Below, piece after piece: positions 56,031 to 64,000 of a stretch of 64,000 nucleotides of DNA. Below the pieces are notes generated by a model. That model made no database searches. It worked only from the letters and a program-made list of their open reading frames with translations, and had not been told where the DNA came from. The stretch's first letter is position 1; each line of letters opens with the position of its first letter. The DNA lies in assembly GCA_947503765.1 (NCBI GenBank), contig CANNFA010000003.1, forward strand, positions 248,001 through 312,000. The letters run 5' to 3'. Made by a program: the position numbers and the translations under genes. Origin of the DNA: an uncultured Paracoccaceae bacterium (lineage in GTDB: Bacteria; Pseudomonadota; Alphaproteobacteria; Rhodobacterales; Rhodobacteraceae).

Positions 56031-57010
56031 GCCGCGAGACGCTGTTCAACGCGGCCATCTTGGCGCTGCTGGTGGCGGTGCCCGGCTGGGCGCTGGCGGC
56101 GGGAGAACCGTTCACCATCACGCTCGCCACCCGCGCCGTGATCTTCGCGCTGGCGGCGGTGGGGCTGAACATCGCGCTGGGGCTGGGCGGGCTGGTCAGC
56201 CTGGGCCATGCCGTCTATTTCGGGATCGGCGGCTACGCGATGGGGATCCTCGCCTGGCATGCGCAAAGCCATACCCCGCTGATCGATGGCTGGCTGACGC
56301 TGCCCGGCACGAAATCCATGCCGGTGATCTGGCTGGTCGCAATCGCCGCCTCGGCGCTGGCGGCGCTGCTGATCGGGCTGCTGAGCCTGCGCACCTCGGG
56401 CGTCTATTTCATCATGATCACGCTGGCCTTCGGGCAGATGGTCTATTTCTTCGCCATTTCCTGGCCCGCCTATGGCGGCGAGGACGGGCTGCCGATCTAT
56501 GTGCGCAACGGCTTTCCGGGACTGAACACGCTGGTGCCGATCCAGTTCTACGGCATCTGCCTGGCGCTGCTCTGCGCGGTGCTGGCGTTGAACGCGGCGC
56601 TGGCGCGCTCGCCCTTCGGGCTGGCGCTGAACGCGGCGCGGCAATCGCCGCAGCGGGTGGAATGCGTGGGGCTCGACCCGGTGCGGCTGAAGCTGGTGGC
56701 GCTGGTGATCTCGGGGGCGATCACCGGGCTGGCCGGCGCGCTGTTCGCCGATCTCAACCGCTTCGTCAGCCCGGTGATGTTCTCCTGGCAGATGTCCGGT
56801 GAAATCATGGTGTTCATCATCATCGGCGGGGTCGGGCGGCTGTTCGGCCCGGTCGCGGGCGCGGGGCTCTATGTGCTGCTGGAACACCTGCTGGGCGGGG
56901 TCAGCGAGTACTGGCAGATCTTCCTCGGGGGGCTGCTGCTGATCGTGGTGCTGTTCGCGCGCGGCGGGCTTGCCGGGCTGATCGCCGGGCGGCGGGTGGC
57001 GCATGACTGA
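56027..57010 (+). CDS. livM: Liv-type ABC transporter permease LivM-like
   Basis: 327-residue second permease subunit with about eight to ten helices. The conserved segment GLNIALGLGGLVSLGHAVYFGIGGYAMGIL marks the family, and LNAARQSPQRVECVGLDPVRLKLVALVISG is the coupling loop. It overlaps livG by 8 bp. Confidence 0.92.
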   Translation: MSRETLFNAAILALLVAVPGWALAAGEPFTITLATRAVIFALAAVGLNIALGLGGLVSLGHAVYFGIGGYAMGILAWHAQSHTPLIDGWLTLPGTKSMPVIWLVAIAASALAALLIGLLSLRTSGVYFIMITLAFGQMVYFFAISWPAYGGEDGLPIYVRNGFPGLNTLVPIQFYGICLALLCAVLALNAALARSPFGLALNAARQSPQRVECVGLDPVRLKLVALVISGAITGLAGALFADLNRFVSPVMFSWQMSGEIMVFIIIGGVGRLFGPVAGAGLYVLLEHLLGGVSEYWQIFLGGLLLIVVLFARGGLAGLIAGRRVAHD

Positions 57011-57748
57011 GCCAGTCCTGTCCACCCACGGGCTGCACAAGGCGTTCGGCGCGCTGGCGGCGACACAGGACGTGTCCATCGACCTGCGCCCCGGCGAGAT
57101 CCACGCGGTGATCGGGCCGAACGGCGCCGGCAAGACCACGCTGATCGCGCAGATCTGCGGCACGCTCGCCCCCGATCGCGGCGAGGTGCGTCTGCTGGGG
57201 CGCGATGTCACGCGGCTGCCGCCAGCGGCGCGGGCGCGGATGGGGCTGGCGCGGACGTTCCAGATCTCGGCGCTGGCGATGGAGGACACGGTGCTTCAGA
57301 ACGCGCTGCTGGGCGCGCTGGGAAAGGCCGGGCGCCCCTGGCAGTTCTTCGGCGCGGCGCTGGGGCGGGCCGATCTGCGCGGCCGGGCCGAGGCGGCGCT
57401 GGACCGGGTCGGGCTTTGGGACGTGGCGGCGGTGCGCGCGGCCGAGCTGAGCCATGGACAGCGGCGCCAGCTGGAGGTCGCGGTGGCGCTGACGCTGGGC
57501 CCGCGCGCCTTCGTGATGGACGAGCCGATGGCGGGCCTCGGCGCCGAAGGCTCGCACCGGTTGACGGCGCTGCTGGACGGGCTGCGCGCCGAGGCGCCGA
57601 TCCTGCTGGTGGAGCATGACATGGACGCCGTGTTCGCGCTGGCCGACCGGATCAGCGTGCTGGATGGCGGCCGGCTGATCGCGACCGGCAGCGTGGCCGA
57701 GATCCGCGCCGACAAGGCGGTGCGCGCCGCCTATCTGGGGGATGCCGC

Positions 57749-57752
<4 letters not shown>
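57003..57752 (+). CDS. livG: Liv-type ABC transporter ATP-binding protein LivG-like
   Basis: 249-residue ATPase. Walker A is GPNGAGKTT, the signature LSHGQRRQLEVAVAL (a His replaces the usual first Gly of LSGGQ, as in many LivG proteins), and Walker B FVMDEPMAG. The switch His is in LVEHDMDAVF. It overlaps livF by 4 bp (GTGA). Confidence 0.92.
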
Positions 57753-58435
<683 letters not shown>

Positions 58436-58451
58436 GCCGAAGGGGTGCGCC

Positions 58452-59276
58452 TCAGCAGCCCGGCGCGCGTTCCAGGATGGTCCGCATCACCTCGTCCGCG
58501 TCGCGCCGCCACCAGTCGAGTGCCGAGAAAATCTCGACCTCGTTCAGCCCCGCGAACCCTTCCGCCTCGACCAGCCCGCGCAGCCGGGCGATGTCGATCA
58601 CGCCGTCGCCCATCATGCCCCGGTCGGTCAGCAGATCGCGGGTCGGCACCAGCCAGTCGCAGATATGGAAGGCCATCAGCCTTTCCTTGCCCGCCCGCGC
58701 GACCTGCGCCGGCAATTCGGGATCCCACCAGACGTGGTAGACATCGACCGCCACGCCGATCCCTTCGCCCAGCCGGTCGCAGATATCCAGCGCATGGCGC
58801 ATCGTGTTCACGCAAGCGCGGTCGGCGGCATACATCGGGTGCAGCGGCTCGATGGCGATCTTCACGCCGGCGCCGCGCGCATGGTCAAGCGTGCGTGCCA
58901 GCCCCTCTTCGACCAGCGCATGGGCGCGGGGCAGGTCGCGGCTGCTGCCGGGCAGACCGCCCACGACCATGACAAGGCATTCCGCGCCGATCTCGGCCGC
59001 CTCGTCCACGGCGCGGCGATTGTCGTCCAGCACGGCCTCGGTGATCGCGCCCGCCTCGGTGAACCAGCCGCCCCGGCACAGGCCGGTCACTTGCAGCCCG
59101 GCGGCGCGGATCGCTTTCGCCGCCGCGCCCACGCCCATCTCGTGCAGCTTGTCGCGCCAGGGCGCGATGCCGCCGAAGCCGTGGCGCTGGCAGCCCTCGA
59201 TGCACTCGGCCAGCGACCACTGCTCGCGGACCGTCGCGGTGTTGAGCGACAGGCGCTCGGGGGTAATCGGGGCCAT
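58452..59276 (-). CDS. Sugar phosphate isomerase/epimerase-like TIM-barrel protein (distal)
   Basis: 274-residue AP-endonuclease-2/xylose-isomerase-type TIM barrel. Candidate metal ligands are Glu in IAIEPLHPMY, Asp/His in VDVYHVWWDPE, His in AFHICDW and Glu in NEVEIFS. Proteins of this family isomerise or epimerise sugars and cyclitols, or dehydrate inosose. Its start codon overlaps the stop of the DUF993 gene by one base, so translation is coupled. It is the last gene of a minus-strand catabolic operon and is convergent with livF. The precise reaction is unknown. Confidence 0.85.
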   Translation of the reverse strand: MAPITPERLSLNTATVREQWSLAECIEGCQRHGFGGIAPWRDKLHEMGVGAAAKAIRAAGLQVTGLCRGGWFTEAGAITEAVLDDNRRAVDEAAEIGAECLVMVVGGLPGSSRDLPRAHALVEEGLARTLDHARGAGVKIAIEPLHPMYAADRACVNTMRHALDICDRLGEGIGVAVDVYHVWWDPELPAQVARAGKERLMAFHICDWLVPTRDLLTDRGMMGDGVIDIARLRGLVEAEGFAGLNEVEIFSALDWWRRDADEVMRTILERAPGC

Positions 59277-60418
59277 CACAGTTCCACCCCGCGCGCGGCG
59301 AAGACCGGGCGGGCGCGGGACGCGGCCAGCGCCGCATCGGGAAACAGCCCCGCCTCGTTGGCCAGCCGCACGATCTGCGCCAGATGCAGCGTGGACCGTG
59401 CGCTTTCCTGCCCGCCGATCATGGTGAAATGATCCTGATGCCCGTTCAGATAGGCCATGAACACCACGCCGGTCTTGTAGAACCGGGTCGGCGCGCGGAA
59501 GATGTGGCGCGACAAGGGCACGGTCGGATCGAAGGCGGCGGAATAGGCGTGCATGTCGCCCTGCCCCAAAGCCGACAGCGCCCGCGCGGCGGCCCCGGCG
59601 ATGGGGTCGAAGATGCCCAAGAGCGCGTGGGAATATCCCTGCTCGTCCCCCGCGATCAGGTCCGGGTAGTTGAAATCGTCGCCGGTATACATCCGTACCC
59701 CCTCGGGCAGGAGGCGGCGCATGGCGATTTCCTTGTCCGCCGACAGAAGCGAGATCTTGATGCCGTCGACCTTGGCCGCGTTCGCCTCGATCACCGACAG
59801 GCAGGTATCCATCGCCGCCATGTGGTCCGCATCGCCCCAATAGCCCAGAAGCGCCGGGTCGAACATCTCTCCCAGCCAGTGCAGGATCGCCGGTTGCGCC
59901 AGCCCCGACAGCACCCGGCCGTAGACCTTGGCGTAGTCGTCCGGGCCGCTTGCGGCCCTCACCAGCGCGCGGGACGCCATGAGGATCACCTGGCTGCCGG
60001 TCGCCTCGACCGCCTCGCATTGCTGCTCGTAGGCGGCGATCACCTGGTCCAGCGTCGCGCCCTCGGGGTCGATATGGTCGGTCCCCGCGCCCGACGCGAT
60101 GGCATGCCCGCCCGCCTTGGCATCCGCCACGCTGCGGCGGATCAGTTCCAGCGAGGTGGGCCAGTCCAGCCCCATGCCGCGCTGCGCGGTGTCCATCGCC
60201 TCTGCCACGCCAAAGCCGAGGCCCCACAGATGCTGCCGGAAGGCCAGCGTGCGGTCCCAGTCGATCGGCGCGTCCAGCCACGGATCGGCCTCGGCCAGCG
60301 GGTCGGCGACGACATGCGCGGCGGCAAGGGCCTTGCGGGTCCAGCCGCCGGGATTCTCGGGCGCGGGGCCGTCCTTGAGGGTGACGGCGCCGCCGGGCAG
60401 GTTGAGCGTGAGTGTCAT
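59276..60418 (-). CDS. DUF993 family protein
   Basis: 380-residue cytoplasmic protein of a family distantly resembling dihydrodipicolinate synthase-type aldolases. Stretches such as GVRMYTGDDFNYPDLIAGDEQGYSHALLGIFDPIAG and FMAYLNGHQDHFTMIGGQESARS are highly conserved-looking. Lys in VDGIKISLL stands where a Schiff-base lysine might be expected in an aldolase barrel, but this is inference. ATGA overlap with the upstream dehydrogenase gene and one-base overlap with the downstream isomerase gene place it firmly in the pathway, perhaps as the cleavage step. Confidence 0.82.
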   Translation of the reverse strand: MTLTLNLPGGAVTLKDGPAPENPGGWTRKALAAAHVVADPLAEADPWLDAPIDWDRTLAFRQHLWGLGFGVAEAMDTAQRGMGLDWPTSLELIRRSVADAKAGGHAIASGAGTDHIDPEGATLDQVIAAYEQQCEAVEATGSQVILMASRALVRAASGPDDYAKVYGRVLSGLAQPAILHWLGEMFDPALLGYWGDADHMAAMDTCLSVIEANAAKVDGIKISLLSADKEIAMRRLLPEGVRMYTGDDFNYPDLIAGDEQGYSHALLGIFDPIAGAAARALSALGQGDMHAYSAAFDPTVPLSRHIFRAPTRFYKTGVVFMAYLNGHQDHFTMIGGQESARSTLHLAQIVRLANEAGLFPDAALAASRARPVFAARGVEL

Positions 60419-61566
60419 AGCTTCAGATCCTCCAGGTCGATCCAGCGGCGTTCGCGCGACGATTGGTATCCCGCTTCGGCCAGTTGCACGCCCTTGGCGC
60501 CCTCGGCCAGCGTGTATCTCCAGGGGCCATCCTCGGCGATGTGGCGCAGGAACTGCTCCCACTGCACCTTGAAGCCGTTGTCGAACACCTGGTTGTCGGG
60601 CACCTCTTCCCAATCGGAAAAGAAATCGAGAGTCTGCGGCTGATCCGGGTTCCAGACGGGTTTCGGCGTGTTCACCCGGTGCTGGGAATAGCATTTGTGC
60701 AGGCCGGCCACGGCCGAGCCATGGGTGCCGTCGATCTGGAACGTCACCAGATCGTCGCGGCGCACGCGGGTGCACCAGCTGGAATTGATCTGCGCGACGA
60801 TGCCGCCCTCCAGCTCGAACATGGCATAGGCCGCGTCATCGGCGGTCGCGTCGTAGCGGTCGCCGTTCTCGTCCCAGCGTTCGGGGATGTGGGTGGCGGC
60901 GTGGCAGCAGACCGATTTGACCGGCGCCACAACGTTGTCGAGCACATAGCGCCAGTGGCACAGCATGTCGGAAATCATCCCCCCACCATCGGCGGCGCGG
61001 TAGTTCCAGGAGGGGCGCTGCGCCTCTGCCCAGTCGCCTTCGAAGACCCAATAGCCGAAATCGCCCTTGATCGACAGGATCCGGCCGAAGAACCCCGCCT
61101 CGCGCAGCCGCGTCAGCTTGCGCAGGCCCGGCAGGTCCAGCTTGTCATGCACGATGCCGTGCTTGATGCCGGCCTTGGCGGCGTAGCGGGCGATGTCCAC
61201 CGCCTCGTCCAGCTTTTCGGCCACCGGCTTTTCGCAATAGACATGCTTGCCCGCGTCGATTGCCTTGCGCAGCAATTCGGGACGCAGGGCGGTGCTGGCG
61301 GCGTCGAAGAACAGCGTGTCCTCCGGGTTGGCCAGCGCCGCGTCCAGATCGTCCGTGTGCCGCTCGATGCCCAGGCGCGCGGCCAGGGCGGCCACCTTTT
61401 CGGCGTTGCGCCCGACGATGATCGGGTCGGGCACCAGATAGCTGCCGTCCTTGAGCGCCACGCCGCCCTGATCGCGGATCGCCAGGACCGAGCGGATAAG
61501 GTGCTGGTTCATGCCCATCCGGCCGGTGACGCCGTGCATGATGATGCCGATACGTTGCTGTCTCAT
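60415..61566 (-). CDS. Gfo/Idh/MocA family NAD(P)-dependent dehydrogenase
   Basis: 383-residue oxidoreductase. The N-terminal Rossmann region carries RIGIIMHGVTGRMGMNQHL. The conserved EKP tripeptide is in VYCEKPVAEKLDEA, followed by the substrate-domain stretch YRAADGGGMISDMLCHWRYV with the usual Asp and His. Such enzymes oxidise a hydroxyl of a sugar, cyclitol or sugar acid. It is coupled with the DUF993 gene downstream and preceded by an isomerase gene with 26 bp between. The substrate is unknown. Confidence 0.87.
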   Translation of the reverse strand: MRQQRIGIIMHGVTGRMGMNQHLIRSVLAIRDQGGVALKDGSYLVPDPIIVGRNAEKVAALAARLGIERHTDDLDAALANPEDTLFFDAASTALRPELLRKAIDAGKHVYCEKPVAEKLDEAVDIARYAAKAGIKHGIVHDKLDLPGLRKLTRLREAGFFGRILSIKGDFGYWVFEGDWAEAQRPSWNYRAADGGGMISDMLCHWRYVLDNVVAPVKSVCCHAATHIPERWDENGDRYDATADDAAYAMFELEGGIVAQINSSWCTRVRRDDLVTFQIDGTHGSAVAGLHKCYSQHRVNTPKPVWNPDQPQTLDFFSDWEEVPDNQVFDNGFKVQWEQFLRHIAEDGPWRYTLAEGAKGVQLAEAGYQSSRERRWIDLEDLKL

Positions 61567-61592
61567 GGTGTTCTCGTCCTCGTTCGTGAAAG

Positions 61593-62426
61593 TCAGGCTG
61601 CCGCCTGCCAGCAGGCGCGCAACGTGCCTGCGGCCATGGCGGCCGTGGCAGCGGCGTCGATGATGGTGCGAAACGGCTCGACCGCCGGGGGATGCGGCCA
61701 GCCGGCGGCGCGGATCGCGGCCACGATGGCGGGGAACGGATCGTCGCCCATGCCGGGCGCGCCGCGATTGGTATCGTTCAGATGCACATGCGCGATGCGG
61801 GGATCGGGCAGCCATTTCGCCAGCAGATCGGGCACCGGCACGCTGTCCGACAGGCCCGCCGCGCTGGTGTCGATCATGGTGCGGAAGGCGGGCGAGCCGA
61901 CCGCATCGACGACGCGGATGGCGGCGGCGACATTGTTCACCACGGCGCATTCGCGGGCCGAGAGCGGCTCGAGGCAATAGGTCACGCCGGCGCGCTCGGC
62001 CGCCTCGGCGACAGGCGCGAAGAAGGCGGGCAATTGCGCGGCCGCCTGCTCTGCCGTCCTGCCGGGCATCGGCTGGCGCTGCGCGGGCGATCCGTGGACC
62101 AGCACCCGGCCGCCCATGGCTGCGCAGATATCCACCAGCCGCACCAGCACCGCGCGCGCCGCGTCCTGCGTCGCCGGATCGGTGATCGACAATTCGGGGT
62201 ACGGCGCCAACAGCCAGTGCAGGCCGGTCACCTTCAGCCCGTGCTTTTCCACAGTTTCGCGGATCGCACCGACCTCGGCATCGGAGAGTTCATGGGGACG
62301 CGGCACCAGCGAGCCAAGCGCCAGTTCCAGGCCCATATAGCCAAGCTCGGCCGCGATCTCGCATTGGCGGTCCAGCGAATGCCCCTCATTCGCCAGCGTC
62401 TCGTTGCAATAGGTCAGATCAAACAT
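61593..62426 (-). CDS. Sugar phosphate isomerase/epimerase-like TIM-barrel protein (proximal)
   Basis: 277-residue TIM-barrel protein of the same superfamily as the distal one but clearly different in sequence. Candidate metal ligands are Glu in YCLEPLSARE, Asp in MIDTSAAG, and His in IAHVHLNDTNRG. The tail is Ala-rich and ends QAAA. Its first bases overlap the TetR gene by 8 bp. The paired isomerases suggest two successive rearrangements of one substrate. Confidence 0.86.
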   Translation of the reverse strand: MFDLTYCNETLANEGHSLDRQCEIAAELGYMGLELALGSLVPRPHELSDAEVGAIRETVEKHGLKVTGLHWLLAPYPELSITDPATQDAARAVLVRLVDICAAMGGRVLVHGSPAQRQPMPGRTAEQAAAQLPAFFAPVAEAAERAGVTYCLEPLSARECAVVNNVAAAIRVVDAVGSPAFRTMIDTSAAGLSDSVPVPDLLAKWLPDPRIAHVHLNDTNRGAPGMGDDPFPAIVAAIRAAGWPHPPAVEPFRTIIDAAATAAMAAGTLRACWQAAA

Positions 62427-63090
62427 CGCCGCGCCCCTCCGCCACGCCCGCAGGCGGCAGCGCCAGGTAGGCGATCAGCATGTCCGCCGCCTCGTCCGCC
62501 TTCCGCGCCAGCCAGGCCTCGTCGATCGGCACGTTGAAGGTGGCGCGCAGCGTGTGCCGGTTCGAGACCGGAAAATAGCACAGCGACGCGATGGTGATGT
62601 AGAACTCGCCCGGATCGACACGGCGGCGGAACCGCCCCTCGGCCGCACCGCGTTCCAGGATCGCGGTCAGCTTGGCCACCAGCGGCGACTGGATCTCGGC
62701 CGCGTCGCCGATCTGCCGGATACTGCCCCCGCCCAGCAGGTTTTCCGTGTTCAGCATCGAGATGAACCACGGCTTGCGGATGAAGTGATCCATGGTGAAG
62801 CGCACCAGTTCGCGGATCGCATCCTCGGGGGTCATCCCGTCGGTATCTAGATCGCGTTCGCCCTGCCGAATCTGCACGTAGCTTTCGCGCAGTGCCGCCT
62901 TGTACAGTTCCGACTTGTCACCGAAATAGGCGTAGATCATCGGCTTGGAGACGCCCGCCCGCTCGGCGATCTCGTCCATCCGGGCACCGGCAAGGCCGTG
63001 GCCGGAAAACTCGGTCAGCGCGGCGGCAAGGATGCGCTTCTTCGATCTCGCCGCATCGCGTTTGGGGGCGTTCGCGGTCCGGTCGCTCAT
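62419..63090 (-). CDS. TetR family regulator within the catabolic operon
   Basis: 223-residue repressor with helix-turn-helix RILAAALTEFSGHGLAGARMDEIAERAGVSKPMIYAYFGDKSELYKAAL (about residues 17-65) and a helical effector domain. It sits between the transporter gene and the catabolic genes and overlaps both neighbours, so it is transcribed with its probable targets. Its operator must lie upstream of the operon, outside the window. The ligand is presumably the imported compound or an intermediate. Confidence 0.87.
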   Translation of the reverse strand: MSDRTANAPKRDAARSKKRILAAALTEFSGHGLAGARMDEIAERAGVSKPMIYAYFGDKSELYKAALRESYVQIRQGERDLDTDGMTPEDAIRELVRFTMDHFIRKPWFISMLNTENLLGGGSIRQIGDAAEIQSPLVAKLTAILERGAAEGRFRRRVDPGEFYITIASLCYFPVSNRHTLRATFNVPIDEAWLARKADEAADMLIAYLALPPAGVAEGRGDV

Positions 63091-64000
63091 GGCCGCGATT
63101 CCCGCGTGAAGCGGCCGATCAGGCGCGCGGCCTGGCGGCGCACCGGCGGCAGGTTGGCCGCGATGGACAGGATCACGATGGCCGCGAAACCGGCAGAGAT
63201 CGGCCGGGTGAAGAACGGCTCGAGCGAGCCGTTGGACAGCGTCAGTCCGCGCCGCAGGCTCTTGTCCAGAAGATCGCCCAGGATGATCCCCAGCACCAGC
63301 GGCGCCATCGGGTAGTTCATCTGCCGCAGAACGAAGCCGATCAGCCCGAAGGCGAACATCACCCATATCTCGAACAGGCGCTGGGTCAGCGCATAGGGGC
63401 CGATCACGCACAGCACGAAGATCACCGGCATCAGCCATTCACGCGGGATGCGCAGCACCATCACGAAGAGCCGCGTCAGCGTCAGTCCGTAGATCAGGAT
63501 GGCGATCGTGGCGAACAGCAGCATCGCCGCGATCAGGTAGACGAATTCGGGCGCCTCGAACATGATCATCGGGCCGGGGCGCACCCCGTGGATGAACAGG
63601 GCCGCGATCAGCACCGCCGCCGAGGCGGAGCCGGGCACTGCCAACGTCAGCGCCGGGATCAGCGAGCCGGGAACGACCGCGCTGTTGCCGGTCTCGGCGG
63701 CGGTCAGACCCTCCATCGAGCCCTTGCCGAAATCGTCCCGTTCCTTGCTGGTGCGCCGGGCCAGCGCGTAGGATCCCCAGGCGCCGATATCCTCGCCCAC
63801 GCCGGGAATGATGCCGATCAGCGTGCCGACGATGCCGGATCGCAGGATGGTGAACTTGTAGCGCCACACGTCGATGAAATGCGGCACGGTGCGGTCCGGG
63901 CCCTTCTTCTGGGCCACCATCTCCGCCTTGCGGCGCCACATCACGGTCAGAAGCTCGGCAAAGCCGAAGGCGCCGACCATTGCCGGGATCAGGCCGATAC
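63087..64000 (-). CDS. Tripartite tricarboxylate transporter permease TctA-like, 5' end missing
   Basis: C-terminal 303 residues or so of a large membrane subunit of the TctABC type. The frame is open to the right edge (reading ...IGLIPAMVGAFGFAELL). Conserved segments are GTLIGIIPGVGEDIGAWGSYALA and AVVPGSLIPALTLAVPGSASAAVLIAAL, typical of TctA. TctA works with small TctB and periplasmic TctC, probably encoded to the right. TctABC systems import carboxylates driven by ion gradients. ATGA overlap with the TetR gene links it to the catabolic operon. Confidence 0.88.
   Translation of the reverse strand, partial: IGLIPAMVGAFGFAELLTVMWRRKAEMVAQKKGPDRTVPHFIDVWRYKFTILRSGIVGTLIGIIPGVGEDIGAWGSYALARRTSKERDDFGKGSMEGLTAAETGNSAVVPGSLIPALTLAVPGSASAAVLIAALFIHGVRPGPMIMFEAPEFVYLIAAMLLFATIAILIYGLTLTRLFVMVLRIPREWLMPVIFVLCVIGPYALTQRLFEIWVMFAFGLIGFVLRQMNYPMAPLVLGIILGDLLDKSLRRGLTLSNGSLEPFFTRPISAGFAAIVILSIAANLPPVRRQAARLIGRFTRESRP

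Overview
The window is a GC-rich, densely packed chromosomal segment of an alphaproteobacterium, most likely a member of the Rhodobacterales (Roseobacter/Paracoccaceae group). The evidence is the gene order moeA-lexA / comEC / gltX-gltA, LexA boxes of the alphaproteobacterial type (GAAC-N7-GAAC), an agl-type alpha-glucoside operon, the pairing of a DUF1223 gene with acnA, and the protein sequences themselves. No rRNA, tRNA, prophage, transposase or CRISPR array was seen. Both window edges cut genes: moeA on the left and a tctA-like permease on the right.

Region by region. 1-6 kb holds housekeeping genes: the moeA 3' end, the SOS repressor lexA with a triple operator, comEC on the opposite strand, gltX and gltA. 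6-12 kb holds a secreted di-heme cytochrome c peroxidase with an FNR-like box upstream, a PNPOx-like flavoprotein, and a selenium pair. The pair is a dehydrogenase-SelD fusion convergent with the tRNA 2-selenouridine synthase gene mnmH/selU. A MarR/HpaR-like regulator and an SH3 protein follow. 13-22.4 kb is mainly polyamine metabolism: an omega-aminotransferase of the putrescine/beta-alanine-pyruvate type, an unrelated quinone oxidoreductase/LysR pair, then potF-potG-potH-potI and a PuuA-like glutamine synthetase. A 24-bp tandem repeat of GC hairpins separates potF from potG.

22.5-32.7 kb is a complete alpha-glucoside utilisation locus. aglE-F-G-A-K runs on the minus strand; divergently, aglR, a GH1 beta-glucosidase and glucokinase run on the plus strand. 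The shared intergenic region holds two CCAAAGC-type palindromes. 32.8-43.4 kb has single genes: a TSUP permease, phnW, an orphan alpha-oxoamine synthase, an EF-G-like protein with a badly degenerate GTPase domain, an LpxL-type acyltransferase, a DUF1223 protein, and acnA with a textbook terminator. 43.5-53.7 kb is one long efflux locus: TetR, a double SpoIIAA-like protein, an RND adaptor and pump, then an ABC ATPase, an FtsX-type permease and an HlyD-type adaptor.

53.9-58.4 kb is a liv-type ABC importer of unknown ligand. 58.4-64 kb is a minus-strand operon: TctA-like permease, TetR, sugar isomerase, Gfo/Idh/MocA dehydrogenase, DUF993 protein, second sugar isomerase. It looks like an uncharacterised uptake-plus-catabolism module for a sugar-like compound.

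Three points cut across regions. Each of the three ABC importers carries a strong GC hairpin between the binding-protein gene and the first membrane or ATPase gene. A 25-bp sequence occurs twice, both times in a convergent intergenic gap. Start codons were chosen from ribosome binding sites, and several differ from the longest reading frame; these are noted per gene.
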